Assembly (NCBI RefSeq): GCF_008312885.1
Contig: NZ_VSSO01000001.1
Coordinates: forward strand, 1,155,876 to 1,219,875
Direction of reading: 5' to 3'
Length of the DNA stretch: 64,000 nt
DNA from: Lolliginicoccus suaedae
GTDB taxonomy: Bacteria; Actinomycetota; Actinomycetes; Mycobacteriales; Mycobacteriaceae
Below, in pieces: positions 9,705-19,950 of this stretch (within the stretch, counting starts at the first letter, position 1; each line of letters opens with the position of its first letter). Under the pieces are notes generated by a model. It was given only the letters and a program-made list of their open reading frames with translations, was not told where the DNA came from and ran no database searches. Position numbers and translations under genes: made by a program.

Positions 9705-10541
9705 CTAGTCCACGAGCACGGTGGCGAAAGTGGCGACCTGCTGGAAGCCGACCTTGGCGTACATGGTGCGCGCGGCCCGGTTGTAGCTGTTGACATACAG
9801 GCTCGCGATGCGTCCCGAGCTCGCGATGGCCTGCGCGATCGTTGCCGTTCCTGCTGCTCCGAGCCCGCACCCCCGGTAGTCGGGGTGCACCCAGACGCCA
9901 TGGATCTGGCCGACCCGGCGCGAGGTAGAGCCAACCTCGGCCTTGAACACCACTTCGTCGCCCTCGAAGCGCACCCACGCCTGGCCCGACTCGATCAGCC
10001 GCTCGATGCGGTAGCGGTAGGAACGACCCCCATCGTGGGCGAGCGGATCCACGCCGACTTCCTCGATGAACATCTTGACCGCTGCATCGAGGTACGGCTC
10101 GAGCTCGTCCTTGCGCGCCCGGCGGGTCAACGGGTCGGACTGGCAGCGCGGGGGGCCAGGCAGGGCAAGCATGGGCTGCTCGTCGCGGATCTCGCGCGGC
10201 GCGCCCCACTCGCTCTCGAGCTGCTCCCACAGCGGAAGGACCAGGTCAGCGCGCCCCACCAGCGAGGAGCACATGCGTGGTCCCCGGCAGGCGCGATCCG
10301 CGAAGAATCGCATGTCGGTCTCATCACCGCGCAGGGGGATCAGGTTGACCCCGGAGAAGCAGAGGGACTCCTCGGGGCGGCCCCGGCTCCACAGCTCGCC
10401 CCGCAGGAATCGAGGGTCCACCCCGAACTCCTCGATGCGCGCGGCGACCATGCAGCTCGCGATCGGGTCGTTGTCGAGCGCGCGCAGCACCGCGGGGGTA
10501 TCGCGCGACCCCAGCGGACGGGCACCCAGCAACTTCAGCAC
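9705..10541 (-). CDS. GNAT acetyltransferase with N-terminal DUF4081-type domain
   Basis: This 278-aa protein corresponds to Rv2867c by context. The first ~110 residues form an alpha/beta domain (LGARPLGSRDTPAVL), followed by a GNAT domain. Its acetyl-CoA loop, HPDYRGCGLGAAG, lies near residues 217-229, and a later NSYNRAARTMYAKVGF segment is typical of GNAT strand 5/helix 4. Such enzymes acetylate an amine with acetyl-CoA, but the substrate is unknown. It is soluble. It sits between ispG and map in the same order as in mycobacteria. The ATG start was taken as the first codon of a well-conserved opening. Confidence 0.85.
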   Translation of the reverse strand: MLKLLGARPLGSRDTPAVLRALDNDPIASCMVAARIEEFGVDPRFLRGELWSRGRPEESLCFSGVNLIPLRGDETDMRFFADRACRGPRMCSSLVGRADLVLPLWEQLESEWGAPREIRDEQPMLALPGPPRCQSDPLTRRARKDELEPYLDAAVKMFIEEVGVDPLAHDGGRSYRYRIERLIESGQAWVRFEGDEVVFKAEVGSTSRRVGQIHGVWVHPDYRGCGLGAAGTATIAQAIASSGRIASLYVNSYNRAARTMYAKVGFQQVATFATVLVD

Positions 10542-10667
10542 AACTCAAGATTGCCACGAGAAAGGGGTCCAGCGGTACCCCGTTTGGGGGGCAAGAACGA
10601 AAAAACAGAAACTCGACCGTGCCGAGGCCGTGATGAGCCCGCTATCAGGGCCCCGCCGATCAGTGGC

Positions 10668-11846
10668 TCAGCTGACAGTCACGACCGGTCCACCAGTGCC
10701 ACTCTCGCCCATCTCCTCGGCTATGCGCATCGCTTCCTCGATCAGGGTCTCCACGATCTTCGCCTCCGGGACGGTCTTGATGACCTTGCCCTTGACGAAG
10801 ATCTGGCCCTTGCCGTTGCCGGAGGCGACACCGAGATCGGCCTCGCGCGCCTCGCCGGGCCCATTGACCACGCAGCCCATCACCGCGACGCGCAGCGGGA
10901 TATCCATGCCCTCGAGGCCGGCGGTGACCTCGTCGGCGAGCGTGTACACATCGACCTGGGCGCGCCCGCACGACGGGCAGGAGACGATCTCGAGCTTGCG
11001 CGGCCGCAGGTTCAGCGACTGCAGGATCTGGTTGCCCACCTTGATCTCCTCCACCGGAGGCGCGGACAACGAGACCCGGATCGTGTCGCCGATACCGCGC
11101 GAGAGCAGCGCGCCGAACGCCACCGCCGACTTGATGGTCCCCTGGAACGCCGGGCCAGCCTCGGTCACGCCGAGGTGCAGCGGATAGTCGCACTGCTCGG
11201 CGAGCAACTCGTACGCTCGCACCATCACGACGGGATCATTGTGCTTGACGGAGATCTTGATGTCGCCGAAGCCGTGCTCCTCGAACAGGCCCGCTTCCCA
11301 GAGAGCCGACTCGACGAGCGCCTCCGGGGTGGCCTTGCCATACTTGCCGAGGATGCGTGGATCGAGCGAGCCAGCATTCACGCCGATGCGGATGGGAATG
11401 CCTGCATCACCCGCGGCCTTGGCCACTTCCTTGACGCGACCGTCGAACTCCTTGATGTTGCCCGGGTTCACCCGTACCGCGGCGCAGCCCGCATCGATCG
11501 CGGAGAAGATGTAGCGCGGCTGGAAGTGGATATCGGCGATGACCGGGATCTGGCTCTTGCGCGCGATCTCGGCGAGCGCGTCCGCGTCCTCCTGGCGCGG
11601 GCAGGCGACCCGCACGATGTCGCAGCCCGACGCGGTGAGCTCGGCGATCTGCTGGAGCGTCGCGTTCACGTCATGAGTCTTGGTGGTGGTCATCGACTGC
11701 ACCGAGATCGGGTGGTCGCTGCCCACGCCGACCGAGCCGACCATAAGCTGCCGGGTGCGGCGGCGGGGCGCGAGGACCTCGACGGGTCCCGCGGGCATCC
11801 CGAGGCCGATCGCATTCGTGGTTCCGGCCGAGCTCGTGCCTGTCAC
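10668..11846 (-). CDS. ispG: 4-hydroxy-3-methylbut-2-enyl diphosphate synthase
   Basis: This is the penultimate enzyme of the MEP isoprenoid pathway; it reduces MEcPP to HMBPP with a [4Fe-4S] cluster. The 392-aa protein has an N-terminal TIM-barrel domain ([12 protein letters not shown] near 50, [10 protein letters not shown] near 135) and a C-terminal cluster domain. Cluster Cys residues are in SCPSCGR and in [10 protein letters not shown]. The GTG start follows AAGGAAGG at a good distance. It forms a run dxr-rip1-ispG, so two MEP enzymes flank the site-2 protease, as in M. tuberculosis. An Arg-rich segment (residues ~28-31) precedes the catalytic part. Confidence 0.96.
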   Translation of the reverse strand: MTGTSSAGTTNAIGLGMPAGPVEVLAPRRRTRQLMVGSVGVGSDHPISVQSMTTTKTHDVNATLQQIAELTASGCDIVRVACPRQEDADALAEIARKSQIPVIADIHFQPRYIFSAIDAGCAAVRVNPGNIKEFDGRVKEVAKAAGDAGIPIRIGVNAGSLDPRILGKYGKATPEALVESALWEAGLFEEHGFGDIKISVKHNDPVVMVRAYELLAEQCDYPLHLGVTEAGPAFQGTIKSAVAFGALLSRGIGDTIRVSLSAPPVEEIKVGNQILQSLNLRPRKLEIVSCPSCGRAQVDVYTLADEVTAGLEGMDIPLRVAVMGCVVNGPGEAREADLGVASGNGKGQIFVKGKVIKTVPEAKIVETLIEEAMRIAEEMGESGTGGPVVTVS

Positions 11847-11922
11847 AACAAACCTTCCTTCAACGTCTCGCGCCCCTGCTCCGCGCTGGGCCGCAGCAAG
11901 GGATGTGGCCGTGGGTGCGCCA

Positions 11923-13176
11923 CTAGAACAATCTGATCGGGTTGACGATGTCGGCGGTGATGGTCAACAGCATAACCGCGCCGCCGAGCAGCATCACGGT
12001 GAAGGTGATCGGCAGCAGCTTGGTGTAGTCGACCGGGGCGCCATTGGGCTTGCCCATCATGCGCCGGATGCGGTTGCGGATGGACTCGTAGATGGTGACC
12101 GCGATATGCCCGCCATCGAGCGGCAGCAGCGGCAGCAGGTTGAACAGGCCGATGAAGAAGTTCAGGCTCGCGAGCAGCAGGATGAACACTTCCCACAAGC
12201 CGCGCTCGGCGACCTCGCCACCGATGCGGCTCGCCCCCACCACGCTGATCGGGGTGTCCGGGTCACGCTCCTCCCCCATGATCGACCGCACCACCGCAGG
12301 CATGCGCTCGGGGATGCGCAGCATCGCGTCCCAGGTGAGCACCGCCATATCGCCGGTGAAGGACACCGAAGCGGGAAGCGCGGGCAGCACGCCCAAGGGC
12401 TCGGGCGGGGCCAAGCGGCCAGCACCGACACCGATAGCACTGACTGTCTCCGGCCGCGCCTGCTCCAGGGACTGCCCAGGATCGATCACGTAGCGCTGCG
12501 CGGGCTCCACCCGCACCGGGAAGTCGAGGCGCTCCTCGCCACGCTCCACCGTCACCGTGATGACGCCCTCGGCGGGCTGCACCAGGCGCACCAGCTCGCC
12601 GAAGTCCGCGACCGGCTGCCCGTCGACCGCGACGATCAGATCGCCCGGCTCGATGCCGGCCTCCTCGGCCGGACCGGTTCCCGAGCAGCCCGAGACGCCT
12701 CCCGGCACCCACTGGCCCTCAGCATTCTGCCGGGGCGGCTCCTGCGACGAGGCGACGCATCCGACCTCGCCCACGACCGCGCTCGACGACAGCATCAGGT
12801 TGGGCAGGCCCCAGCCCACCGCGAGCACGATCACCAGCACGAAGCCGAACACGAAGTTGCCCATCGGCCCGCCCAGCATCACCACCAGGCGCTTCCACGT
12901 GGCCTGCTTGTACATGGCTCGCTCGTGCTCATCAGGCTCGAGCTCATCGAGAGCCGTCATCCCCGCGATGTCGCAGAACCCACCCGCGGGGATCGCCTTG
13001 AGCCCATACTCCGTCTCCCCGCGCCGCCACGAGAACAGCGTCGGGCCGAAGCCGATGAAGTACCGGCGCACCTTCATGCCGAATGCCTTGGCGGTGAGGA
13101 AATGGCCGTACTCGTGCAGCGCGATCGACAAGCCAATGCCGAGCGCGAACAGGGTCACGCCGAACGCAAACATCAT
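11923..13176 (-). CDS. rip1: site-2 zinc metalloprotease Rip1/RseP
   Basis: This intramembrane protease cleaves membrane-bound anti-sigma factors; in mycobacteria Rip1 controls several sigma pathways and envelope lipid composition. The 417-aa protein has the zinc-binding HEYGH at residues 21-25 in the first membrane helix. A second helix ([13 protein letters not shown]) lies near 105, a PDZ domain follows in the middle ([16 protein letters not shown] near 175), and C-terminal helices contain the third zinc ligand in PLDGGH. The ATG start overlaps the dxr stop (ATGA). The PDZ region has a ~30-residue insertion rich in Cys, Gln and Pro before GIEPGD. The substrate anti-sigma factors are not in this window. 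Confidence 0.93.
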   Translation of the reverse strand: MMFAFGVTLFALGIGLSIALHEYGHFLTAKAFGMKVRRYFIGFGPTLFSWRRGETEYGLKAIPAGGFCDIAGMTALDELEPDEHERAMYKQATWKRLVVMLGGPMGNFVFGFVLVIVLAVGWGLPNLMLSSSAVVGEVGCVASSQEPPRQNAEGQWVPGGVSGCSGTGPAEEAGIEPGDLIVAVDGQPVADFGELVRLVQPAEGVITVTVERGEERLDFPVRVEPAQRYVIDPGQSLEQARPETVSAIGVGAGRLAPPEPLGVLPALPASVSFTGDMAVLTWDAMLRIPERMPAVVRSIMGEERDPDTPISVVGASRIGGEVAERGLWEVFILLLASLNFFIGLFNLLPLLPLDGGHIAVTIYESIRNRIRRMMGKPNGAPVDYTKLLPITFTVMLLGGAVMLLTITADIVNPIRLF

Positions 13177-14342
13177 GAGCGGGCTACATCCTCCTGGGCG
13201 ATGAGCTCACGGGCACGGGCACGGGCCCAGTCCTCCGCGGCGAGCACATCCTCGACCGTCGACGGCGCCGCCGACCATTCGCCCGCGGCCGCGAGCACCT
13301 CCTCCACGATACGGACGATCCGGGGAAAACGCAGGCCCGCAGTGAGGAACGCCGCAGCAGCCTCCTCGTTCGCCGCGTTGTACACCGCCGTGGAGCAGCC
13401 CCTGGCCATCCCGGCCTCCCTCGCGAGCCGCACCGCCGGGAAGACCGCGTCATCGAGCGGCTCGAACGTCCATGAGGACGCCTCCGCGAAATCCAGCCGC
13501 GGCGCCGCGCCCGCCACCCGTTCCGGCCAGCCCAGCGCCAGCGCGATCGGCAGGCGCATGCTCGGCGGGCTCGCCTGCGCGATCGTGGACCCATCGACGA
13601 ACGTCACCATCGAATGCACGATCGACTGCGGATGCACCACGACATCGATCTGCTCGTACGGCACGCCGAACAACAGGTGCGTCTCGATCAGCTCCAGGCC
13701 CTTGTTCACCAGCGTTGCCGAGTTCAAGGTGTTCATCGGCCCCATCGACCACGTCGGATGCGCCCCCGCCTGCTCCGGGGTCACCGGCTCGAGCCGGTCG
13801 GCCGACCACCCGCGGAACGGGCCGCCCGATGCGGTCAGCACGATGCGGTCCACCTCGCCGCGCGCGCCCGACCGCAAGCACTGCGCCATCGCCGAGTGCT
13901 CCGAGTCCACCGGCACGATCTGCCCGGGCGACGCTGCATCGAGCACCAGCGAGCCGCCCGCCACCAGGGATTCCTTGTTCGCCAGCGCGAGCCGCGCGCC
14001 CGTGGCCAGCGCCGCCAGGGTGGGCTTGAGGCCGAGCGAGCCCACCAGGGCGTTGAGCACCACGTCTGCCTCGACGGACTCCACGAGCTCGGTGACCGCG
14101 CCCGCGCCGCTGCGCACGCCCTCGACGCCCAGCCTCTCCGCTGCCCCAGCCGATGCGACCGCCACCCGGTGACCCGGCACGCCCGCCGCGGCGATCTGCT
14201 GCCGCAGCAGGTCCACGTTCCCGCCGCCGGCGGCCAGGCCCACGACCTCGAAGCGCTCCGGGTTCTCCGCGATCACCTCCAGGGCCTGCGTGCCGATCGA
14301 GCCAGTGCTGCCAAGGAGAAGAACACGAGTCGGTGAGGTCAC
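13173..14342 (-). CDS. dxr: 1-deoxy-D-xylulose-5-phosphate reductoisomerase
   Basis: This enzyme converts DXP to MEP with NADPH, the first committed step of the non-mevalonate isoprenoid pathway and the target of fosmidomycin. The 389-aa protein opens with the NADPH motif [10 protein letters not shown] and has NKESLVAGG near 120. The metal-site blocks VDSEHSA and [10 protein letters not shown] and the NSATLVNKG motif are also present. The GTG start gives the normal family length; the longer open frame upstream would add 13 unsupported residues. The stop overlaps the rip1 start. It is divergent from the DUF2631 gene. Confidence 0.95.
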   Translation of the reverse strand: MTSPTRVLLLGSTGSIGTQALEVIAENPERFEVVGLAAGGGNVDLLRQQIAAAGVPGHRVAVASAGAAERLGVEGVRSGAGAVTELVESVEADVVLNALVGSLGLKPTLAALATGARLALANKESLVAGGSLVLDAASPGQIVPVDSEHSAMAQCLRSGARGEVDRIVLTASGGPFRGWSADRLEPVTPEQAGAHPTWSMGPMNTLNSATLVNKGLELIETHLLFGVPYEQIDVVVHPQSIVHSMVTFVDGSTIAQASPPSMRLPIALALGWPERVAGAAPRLDFAEASSWTFEPLDDAVFPAVRLAREAGMARGCSTAVYNAANEEAAAAFLTAGLRFPRIVRIVEEVLAAAGEWSAAPSTVEDVLAAEDWARARARELIAQEDVARS

Positions 14343-14519
14343 CCCGCCATTGTGGCCGATGCGCCCGCGCCCCCGCACCACGCGGTGCCGCGCGCGCCGC
14401 GCTCAGCAACCCCTCCCGGATGCGCCCGCGCGCGATGTGTCACGATAAGCTCAGTGGACCACGCGTTCCCGGGGCAGGCCCGGGCCGCGTCAGCGTCCAG
14501 GCGATCAGGAGGAACCACG

Positions 14520-14795
14520 GTGGCCAGCACAGAAATCGATCCAGGCCTCGAGCGCGCCATCGCGCGATCGAAGATCGACCCGCAGGACGAGCCCTCCGTG
14601 GGCTGGGGCTGGCACGGCGAGTTCCCTGCCGCGTTCCAGGCCGTGGGCTGGCTCTTCACGGTCATGGTGTTCGCGTACCTCATCGGCAATCACGACGGCA
14701 TGATCGAGAACATCTTCATCATCGGCACCGGGCTCACCATTGCCATCCTGCTGATCAAGTACAACATCGACTCGCGCAAGGCCAAGCGCCGCTAG
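14520..14795 (+). CDS. DUF2631 small membrane protein
   Basis: This 91-aa protein matches the Rv2876-like DUF2631 family by position next to dxr and by architecture. A short cytosolic part (SKIDPQDEPSVGWGWHGE) precedes two hydrophobic helices (VGWLFTVMVFAYLIG and IFIIGTGLTIAILLIKYN) and a basic tail. The GTG start is preceded by AGGAGG at about eight bases. The function is unknown. The family is restricted to mycolate actinobacteria as far as I recall, which supports the taxonomic placement. A GC-rich hairpin follows the stop. Confidence 0.8.
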   Translation: MASTEIDPGLERAIARSKIDPQDEPSVGWGWHGEFPAAFQAVGWLFTVMVFAYLIGNHDGMIENIFIIGTGLTIAILLIKYNIDSRKAKRR

Positions 14796-14803
14796 AAAAG
14801 GTC

Positions 14804-14829
14804 GAGGCCGGCCCCCGCGCGCGGGCCTC
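14804..14829 (+). terminator. hairpin after DUF2631 gene
   Basis: An inverted repeat GAGGCC/GGCCTC encloses a very GC-rich interior that can extend the stem. It begins nine bases past the DUF2631 stop. There is no T-tract, as is common for actinobacterial terminators. Confidence 0.45.
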
Positions 14830-14871
14830 AGGCTATCTGCCACCCATAGCGCGCCGATCCCACGGATCTCC

Positions 14872-14905
14872 CATAGCTGCCACCGAAATATCGGTGGCAG
14901 CTATG
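14872..14905 (-). terminator. perfect 15-bp hairpin between DUF2631 and rlmN
   Basis: Arms CATAGCTGCCACCGA and TCGGTGGCAGCTATG pair perfectly around an AATA loop. It lies 50 bp beyond the rlmN stop in the gap between two convergent genes, so a terminator for rlmN, or for both directions, is the simplest reading. There is no U-rich tail. Confidence 0.5.
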
Positions 14906-14955
14906 CGCTTTGGCCACGGGAGCTGACCAAGCGTGGTAGCTACGCGAAGGGCTGG

Positions 14956-16065
14956 TCAGCCTTCAGCGGCGAGCTGGCCGCAGGCTGCCGCGATCTCCTG
15001 GCCACGAGTATCGCGCACCGTGCACGGCACTCCCTGCGCCTGCACGCGCCGCACGAACTCAGCCTCGGCAGCCTTGGGGCTCGCATCCCACTTGCTGCCC
15101 GGCGTCGGGTTCAGCGGGATCACGTTGACGTGGACGAACTGACCGAGCGCCTTGTGCAGCTTCTTGCCCAGCAAGTCCGCGCGCCACGGCTGATCATTGA
15201 TGTCGCGGATCAACGCGTACTCGATCGATACACGTCGCCCGGTCTGATCGGCGTAGTAGCGGGCAGCCTCGAGCACCTCGGCCACCGACCAGCGATTGTT
15301 CACCGGAACGAGCGTGTCGCGCAGCTCATCATCAGGCGTGTGCAGCGACACCGCGAGGGTGACGCTGAGTCCCTCGTCGGCAAGCTTGCGGATCGCCGGC
15401 GCCAGTCCGACGGTGGAGACCGTCACGTTGCGCTGGGACAGCCCGAGCCCACGCGGGGAAGGATCGGTGATGCGTCGCACAGCGGCGAGCACCCGCTTGT
15501 AGTTCGCCAGCGGCTCGCCCATGCCCATGAACACGACGTTGGACAGCCGACCGGGGCTATCGCCGACCTCGCCATCACGCATCGCGGCCGCAGCCGCCCG
15601 CACCTGGTCGACGATCTCGGCGGTGGAGAGGTTCCGGTCAAGACCGGCCTGGCCGGTCGCGCAGAACGGACAGGCCATCCCGCACCCCGCCTGGCTCGAG
15701 ATGCACACCGTGGCGCGATCCCGGTAGCGCATGAGGACGCTCTCGAGGAGAGTGCCGTCGTGGGCCTTCCACAAGGTCTTGCGGGTCTCTCCCCGGTCGC
15801 AGGCCAGGTGCCGGACCGGCTCGAGCAACGGCGGGAACAGGGCATCGGCGACCGTCGCGCGGGCGGCGGCAGGAAGGTCGGTCATCGCGTGCGGATCAGC
15901 ATCGAGCCGGCCGTAGTAGTGGCGGGCGATCTGATCGGCGCGAAAGGCCGGCAGGCCCAGCTCCGAGACGGCTGACTTGTGCTCGGCGGGATCAAGATCG
16001 GCAAAATGCCGTGGAGGGATCCCACGGCGGGGCGCGGTGAAGACAAGAGGAATATTCGCAGGCAT
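14956..16065 (-). CDS. rlmN: dual-specificity 23S rRNA/tRNA methyltransferase RlmN
   Basis: This radical-SAM enzyme makes 2-methyladenosine at A2503 of 23S rRNA and A37 of some tRNAs. The 369-aa protein has the cluster motif CGMACPFC (CxxxCxxC) near residue 127, the family block [11 protein letters not shown] near 180, and the C-terminal catalytic Cys in [16 protein letters not shown]. It has an N-terminal helical accessory domain. It acts on nascent RNA in the cytosol. It is divergent from the LapA-like gene and convergent with DUF2631. The ATG start gives a family-typical opening. Confidence 0.95.
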   Translation of the reverse strand: MPANIPLVFTAPRRGIPPRHFADLDPAEHKSAVSELGLPAFRADQIARHYYGRLDADPHAMTDLPAAARATVADALFPPLLEPVRHLACDRGETRKTLWKAHDGTLLESVLMRYRDRATVCISSQAGCGMACPFCATGQAGLDRNLSTAEIVDQVRAAAAAMRDGEVGDSPGRLSNVVFMGMGEPLANYKRVLAAVRRITDPSPRGLGLSQRNVTVSTVGLAPAIRKLADEGLSVTLAVSLHTPDDELRDTLVPVNNRWSVAEVLEAARYYADQTGRRVSIEYALIRDINDQPWRADLLGKKLHKALGQFVHVNVIPLNPTPGSKWDASPKAAEAEFVRRVQAQGVPCTVRDTRGQEIAAACGQLAAEG

Positions 16066-16142
16066 GGCTGGACCAGTGTCCCACGGATCGCCGGGAACTC
16101 CGAACTAGTGCGCGTGCTCGCGAAATCAGCCATGATCAACAC

Positions 16143-16595
16143 ATGGCATCAAAATCTACGGACCCGTCATCCCAGGAACCGTTCCCACGCTCCAAGGAAC
16201 CGACGCCGGAGCCATCAGCAGGCCGCTCGGGCTCCGCGTCCAGCACCCCGTCCCCCGCGTCCTCGAGCGCCGCCGGAAGCTCCTCGACGAAGCCATCGGC
16301 ATCCGAGAAGAAGCCGGGGAAGCAGCCCAAGCCTGCCAAGCAGGCCCTGCCGCATTCCCGCGCGGGCTCCTGGTGGACCGCGCTGATCATCGGTGCGGCT
16401 CTGCTGATCGTCCTGCTGGTGTTCATCCTGCAGAACCTGGAGACGCAGACCATCCACCTCCTCGTGTGGCAGATGGATATTCCGCTCGGCGTGGCATTGC
16501 TCGGCGCCGCGATCCTCGGCGTGCTCATCACCGCGACGATTGGCGGCATCCGCATCCTGCAGCTCCGGCGCGAGGCCAGGAAGGGCTTGCGCTAG
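16143..16595 (+). CDS. LapA-domain membrane protein with disordered N-terminus
   Basis: The 150-aa protein has a Ser/Pro/Lys-rich N-terminal ~75 residues, then two hydrophobic helices (WWTALIIGAALLIVLLVFIL near 77-96 and GVALLGAAILGVLITATIGG near 113-132) and a basic RREARKGLR end. The spacing and the QNLETQTIHLLVW linker match the lipopolysaccharide-assembly protein A (LapA/DUF1049) domain, which occurs widely outside LPS-producing bacteria. The function in actinobacteria is unknown. The ATG start has no strong ribosome binding site. It stands alone, divergent from rlmN. Confidence 0.7.
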   Translation: MASKSTDPSSQEPFPRSKEPTPEPSAGRSGSASSTPSPASSSAAGSSSTKPSASEKKPGKQPKPAKQALPHSRAGSWWTALIIGAALLIVLLVFILQNLETQTIHLLVWQMDIPLGVALLGAAILGVLITATIGGIRILQLRREARKGLR

Positions 16596-16649
16596 CCGCC
16601 TCTCGCCCCGAGGCCTGACGACTGTGCCTGCCCGGCGTCTCCGGTCCTG

Positions 16650-17384
16650 CTATGCCCTGCTGCCCTCGAAGGTCGGCTTGCGCAGGCTATGGATGCGGTA
16701 GCGCACGGGCAGGCACGTTCCCACCACCTGCTGCCGAGCCCGGCTCGCGACGCGGGGACTGAACTCGATGGCGAGGACGGCCTCGAGATCGGCCCGCGTG
16801 CGGAATGTCCATCGAGTGTCGACGCGCGCGAGCCCGAAGCCCTGGCGCTCGAAGAATGACTCCACGGCCGCTGGGTCGTAGCGGGGCAGGTCAGCGCGCA
16901 TCCATTCCCCGTAGAGGCCGGCCGTCACGTCGAGGTCCACGATCAGCAGCCAGCCCCCCGGCACGAGCACCCGCAGTGCTTCCCTGATGCCAGGCTCGCA
17001 GCCTGGGCCAAAGAAGTAGGCGGTGCGCGCATGCACGATGTCCACGCTTGAAGCGGGAAGCGGGATCGCATCGGCCCGGCCGTGGAGCACCGTCACATTG
17101 CCGAAGCCCGCGATGCGCTCGCGGGCCGCTGCGACGAGCGGCGGGTGCGGCTCGATACCAGTGACGGCCTGCGCCTGCAAGGCGAACAGTGGCAGGTGGA
17201 ATCCGGTGCCGCACCCGATGTCCACGATGCGTGCCCCGGACCAGCGGGCGTGGCGCTGGAGCTCCGCGGGGATGGCTCCAGCATGGTCCTGGGCCAGGTT
17301 CTCGATCTCATAGATCTCGGGCCAGTGCCAGATGTTGGGACTCGGGATCGTGATGGTTCCCTTGCGCCGCCCGCTCCGGAGCAT
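16650..17384 (-). CDS. class I SAM-dependent methyltransferase
   Basis: The 244-aa protein has the SAM motif I VDIGCGTGFHLPLF (about residues 54-67), an acidic motif II ending in GIEPHP and a post-motif segment PGGWLLIVDLD. It resembles UbiE/type-11 methyltransferases. The N-terminal piece (SPNIWHWPEIYEIEN) is characteristic of a small actinobacterial subgroup. The acceptor is unknown; small-molecule or cofactor methylation is possible. It follows cdsA on the same strand with a 31-bp gap and may be cotranscribed. Confidence 0.8.
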   Translation of the reverse strand: MLRSGRRKGTITIPSPNIWHWPEIYEIENLAQDHAGAIPAELQRHARWSGARIVDIGCGTGFHLPLFALQAQAVTGIEPHPPLVAAARERIAGFGNVTVLHGRADAIPLPASSVDIVHARTAYFFGPGCEPGIREALRVLVPGGWLLIVDLDVTAGLYGEWMRADLPRYDPAAVESFFERQGFGLARVDTRWTFRTRADLEAVLAIEFSPRVASRARQQVVGTCLPVRYRIHSLRKPTFEGSRA

Positions 17385-17415
17385 TCCTTGGCGATCCTCC
17401 CCCGCCGAGCTGCTG

Positions 17416-18327
17416 CTAGACAGTCAGTGGATAGCCGAGAAGCATCACGAACACCCACAGCACGACCGCCGCGACGACCAGCGAGTCGAGCCGGTCCATG
17501 AGCCCGCCATGGCCAGGCAGGAGGGTACCCATGTCCTTGATGCCGAGATCGCGCTTGAACTGTGACTCGATGAGGTCGCCGAGCGTCCCGAAAATTACGA
17601 GCGCGGCGCCGATGAGCGCTCCGATGAGCGGATGCTCCCCGAGGATCAGAGTGACCGTGAGAATGCTGCCGATGATCCCGGCGATCATCGAGCCCGCGAA
17701 TCCCTCCCACGACTTCTTGGGACTGATCTGCGGCACCATCGGATGCTTGCCGAACAGCACCCCAGCGGTGTAGCCGCCCACGTCCGAGCAGATCACGCCG
17801 ATCATCAGCACCCAGATGGGGCCAGCGCCCTTCTCTGTGAGGACGAGCATCGCTCCCACGCTAGTGAAGAGGATCACCCAGGTCGCGACGAACAGGGTGA
17901 TCGCGGAATCTCGCACATAGTTCTCGGGCTTGCCCGACAGGCCATTGCGGAGCAGGCACCACATCATGCATGTCACGGTGGTGACGGCGAAGCCTGTGAA
18001 GACCCCGGTTATCCCGAAGGGCAGCGCCGCGAGCACGGTCGCCGGTCCCCCGACCACCATCGGGATGAGGGGCAGGTACACGCCTTGCTGGCGCAACCGC
18101 TTGAACAGCTCCCATATCGCTAGCCCGACAGCGATGGCGACGATGCCGACCCATCCACGCGGCGCGAGCAGCAGCACCGCGACGATGATGGCACCAAGAC
18201 CGACCCCGACACTGATTGCAGCGGGCAGGTTGCGGCCCGCCCGAGAAGTCTTCTTCTCCTCGGTGGCAGCGGTCACAGGCTCCGCTGGCTCGCCGATTGG
18301 CTGGTGCGACTCGTGACCGTCAACCAC
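17416..18327 (-). CDS. cdsA: phosphatidate cytidylyltransferase
   Basis: This enzyme makes CDP-diacylglycerol from phosphatidate and CTP, the branch point to phosphatidylinositol, cardiolipin and phosphatidylethanolamine. The 303-aa multi-pass membrane protein has about eight hydrophobic helices after a ~35-residue polar N-terminus. The C-terminal signature (KRDLGIKDMGTLLPGHGG followed by DRLDS) is the CdsA family hallmark. The GTG start is preferred because GAGGAG lies seven bases upstream; an upstream ATG (18363) in frame lacks a ribosome binding site. It follows frr in the classical pyrH-frr-cdsA order. Confidence 0.94.
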   Translation of the reverse strand: MVDGHESHQPIGEPAEPVTAATEEKKTSRAGRNLPAAISVGVGLGAIIVAVLLLAPRGWVGIVAIAVGLAIWELFKRLRQQGVYLPLIPMVVGGPATVLAALPFGITGVFTGFAVTTVTCMMWCLLRNGLSGKPENYVRDSAITLFVATWVILFTSVGAMLVLTEKGAGPIWVLMIGVICSDVGGYTAGVLFGKHPMVPQISPKKSWEGFAGSMIAGIIGSILTVTLILGEHPLIGALIGAALVIFGTLGDLIESQFKRDLGIKDMGTLLPGHGGLMDRLDSLVVAAVVLWVFVMLLGYPLTV

Positions 18328-18379
18328 TACATATCTCCTCGCCCGCCCGGTTTGGCTGATCATTCACTCACGGTTGAGG

Positions 18380-18937
18380 CTAGACCTCCATAAGTTCCGA
18401 TTCCTTGTGTTTGACCAATTCGTCGATCTGGTTCGTGTACTTCGCGGTGATCTTGTCGATCTCCTTCTCCGCGCGCGCTACCTCGTCCTCGCCGGCCTCG
18501 CCATCCTTCTGGATGCGGCCAAGCTCCTCCATGGCCTTGCGGCGCACGTTGCGGATGGCGACCTTGGAATCCTCGCCCTTCGAGCGGGCCTGCTTCGACA
18601 GGTCGCGGCGCCGCTCCTCGGTGAGCTGCGGGATCGATACGCGAATGATGTTGCCATCGTTGGTGGGGTTGACGCCCAGATCGGAGTTGCGGATCGCCGT
18701 CTCGATGTTGTTCAGCTGCGCTTGCTCGTACGGCTTGATGACCACCATGCGAGCCTCTGGCACCGCGATGCTCGCGAGCTGCGTGATGGGCGTGGGGGCG
18801 CCGTAGTAGTCGATGGACACGCGGGCGAACATCGAAGGGTTGGCACGACCGGTCCGGATGGACCCGAGCTCGTCCTTCGCGACGGTCACCGCCTTCTCCA
18901 TCTTTTCCTCGGCATCGAACATTGCTTCGTCGATCAC
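18380..18937 (-). CDS. frr: ribosome recycling factor
   Basis: RRF splits post-termination ribosomes together with EF-G. The 185-aa protein has the expected length for the family. Conserved blocks are [12 protein letters not shown] near residue 28, [12 protein letters not shown] near 45, and the C-terminal helix [18 protein letters not shown]. The GTG start follows GAGGAAGG at six bases; seven extra upstream codons are in frame but unsupported. It is downstream of pyrH and upstream of cdsA, so it is likely in one transcript. Confidence 0.97.
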   Translation of the reverse strand: MIDEAMFDAEEKMEKAVTVAKDELGSIRTGRANPSMFARVSIDYYGAPTPITQLASIAVPEARMVVIKPYEQAQLNNIETAIRNSDLGVNPTNDGNIIRVSIPQLTEERRRDLSKQARSKGEDSKVAIRNVRRKAMEELGRIQKDGEAGEDEVARAEKEIDKITAKYTNQIDELVKHKESELMEV

Positions 18938-19085
18938 GGCACACCTTCCTCGTAGCACTTCGTTGATAACTATTGCACCGCGGCTGCTTCACCGCGCTCT
19001 CTTCACGAGCTGGCGCGGCTGCGGGGGCGCTCGCGTCCCTGGGCTGGTCCAGCCTCTCGTGCGGCCTCTGGTCCGGCCTGGTTGC

Positions 19086-19817
19086 CTAGGGCCGCACCAG
19101 GGTGCCTACATGCTCGCCCGCCACAGCACGGGCGATGTTGCCGTGACGCAGCAGGTTGAACACGATGATCGGCATGTCATTGTCCATGCAGAGGCTGAAC
19201 GCGGTCGCGTCAGCGACCTTCAGTCCCTTCTCCAGCGCCTCGCGGTGCGTCAACTCATCGAACATCGTCGCGGTACTGTCGATCTTAGGGTCAGCGGTGT
19301 AGACGCCGTCGACAGCCTTGGCCATCAGGACCACCTCGGCCCCGATCTCGAGGGCACGCTGCGCCGCGGTGGTGTCGGTGGAGAAGTACGGCATGCCCAT
19401 GCCCGCGCCGAAGATCACGACGCGGCCCTTCTCGAGGTGCCGGATCGCGCGCAACGGGATGTACGGCTCGGCGACCTGGCCCATCGTGATGGCAGTCTGC
19501 ACCCGGGTGTCGACTCCCTGCTGCTGCAGGAAATCCTGGAGCGCGAGGCAGTTCATGACTGTTCCCAGCATGCCCATGTAGTCGGCCCTGGCCCGATCAA
19601 GGCCACGCTGCTGCAGCTCAGCGCCACGGAAGAAGTTGCCACCGCCGATCACCAGAGCCACCTGCACCCCGGTCTTGACGATCTCGGCGACCTGCTCGGC
19701 AACCATGTGAACGACGTCAGGATCCACGCCGATGCGCCCGCCCCCGAACATTTCTCCACCAAGCTTGATGAGCACTCGCTTGTAGGGGCGGCGCTCTTCG
19801 GGTGTCTGGTCGGCCAT
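19086..19817 (-). CDS. pyrH: UMP kinase
   Basis: PyrH is the bacterial-type hexameric UMP kinase of the amino-acid-kinase superfamily; it converts UMP to UDP for RNA, DNA and sugar-nucleotide synthesis. The 243-aa protein shows [11 protein letters not shown] near the N-terminus, [13 protein letters not shown] near 55 and [14 protein letters not shown] near 140. The ATG at MADQTPE is chosen because GAGGAG precedes it and the family length fits. It is 148 bp upstream of frr. A strong hairpin separates it from tsf, so it probably has its own promoter. Confidence 0.96.
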   Translation of the reverse strand: MADQTPEERRPYKRVLIKLGGEMFGGGRIGVDPDVVHMVAEQVAEIVKTGVQVALVIGGGNFFRGAELQQRGLDRARADYMGMLGTVMNCLALQDFLQQQGVDTRVQTAITMGQVAEPYIPLRAIRHLEKGRVVIFGAGMGMPYFSTDTTAAQRALEIGAEVVLMAKAVDGVYTADPKIDSTATMFDELTHREALEKGLKVADATAFSLCMDNDMPIIVFNLLRHGNIARAVAGEHVGTLVRP

Positions 19818-19864
19818 GAGTCTCCTCGTCACTGGTGCCTGTGTGAATGTCGCCTCATACGCGA

Positions 19865-19908
19865 ATGCGGGGCTGCCACGTGGAAATACCCACGCGGCAA
19901 CCCCGCAT
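19865..19908 (-). terminator. terminator after tsf
   Basis: A long imperfect hairpin with outer arms ATGCGGGG/CCCCGCAT and inner pairs TGCC/GGCA and CGTGG/CCACG sits around a five-base loop, about 43 bp past the tsf stop. Only single mismatched pairs interrupt it. It separates rpsB-tsf from pyrH-frr-cdsA transcription. Confidence 0.65.
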
Positions 19909-19950
19909 ATCTTGCCTCATCGCTGTGGCTCGTGCCTCCGGGACCCCCGG

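Noticed and set aside
11680..14172. An 830-codon open frame on the plus strand opposite ispG, rip1 and dxr
   Set aside because: It is antisense to three well-identified genes and its composition is that of a GC-rich codon-position shadow; it has no domain content.
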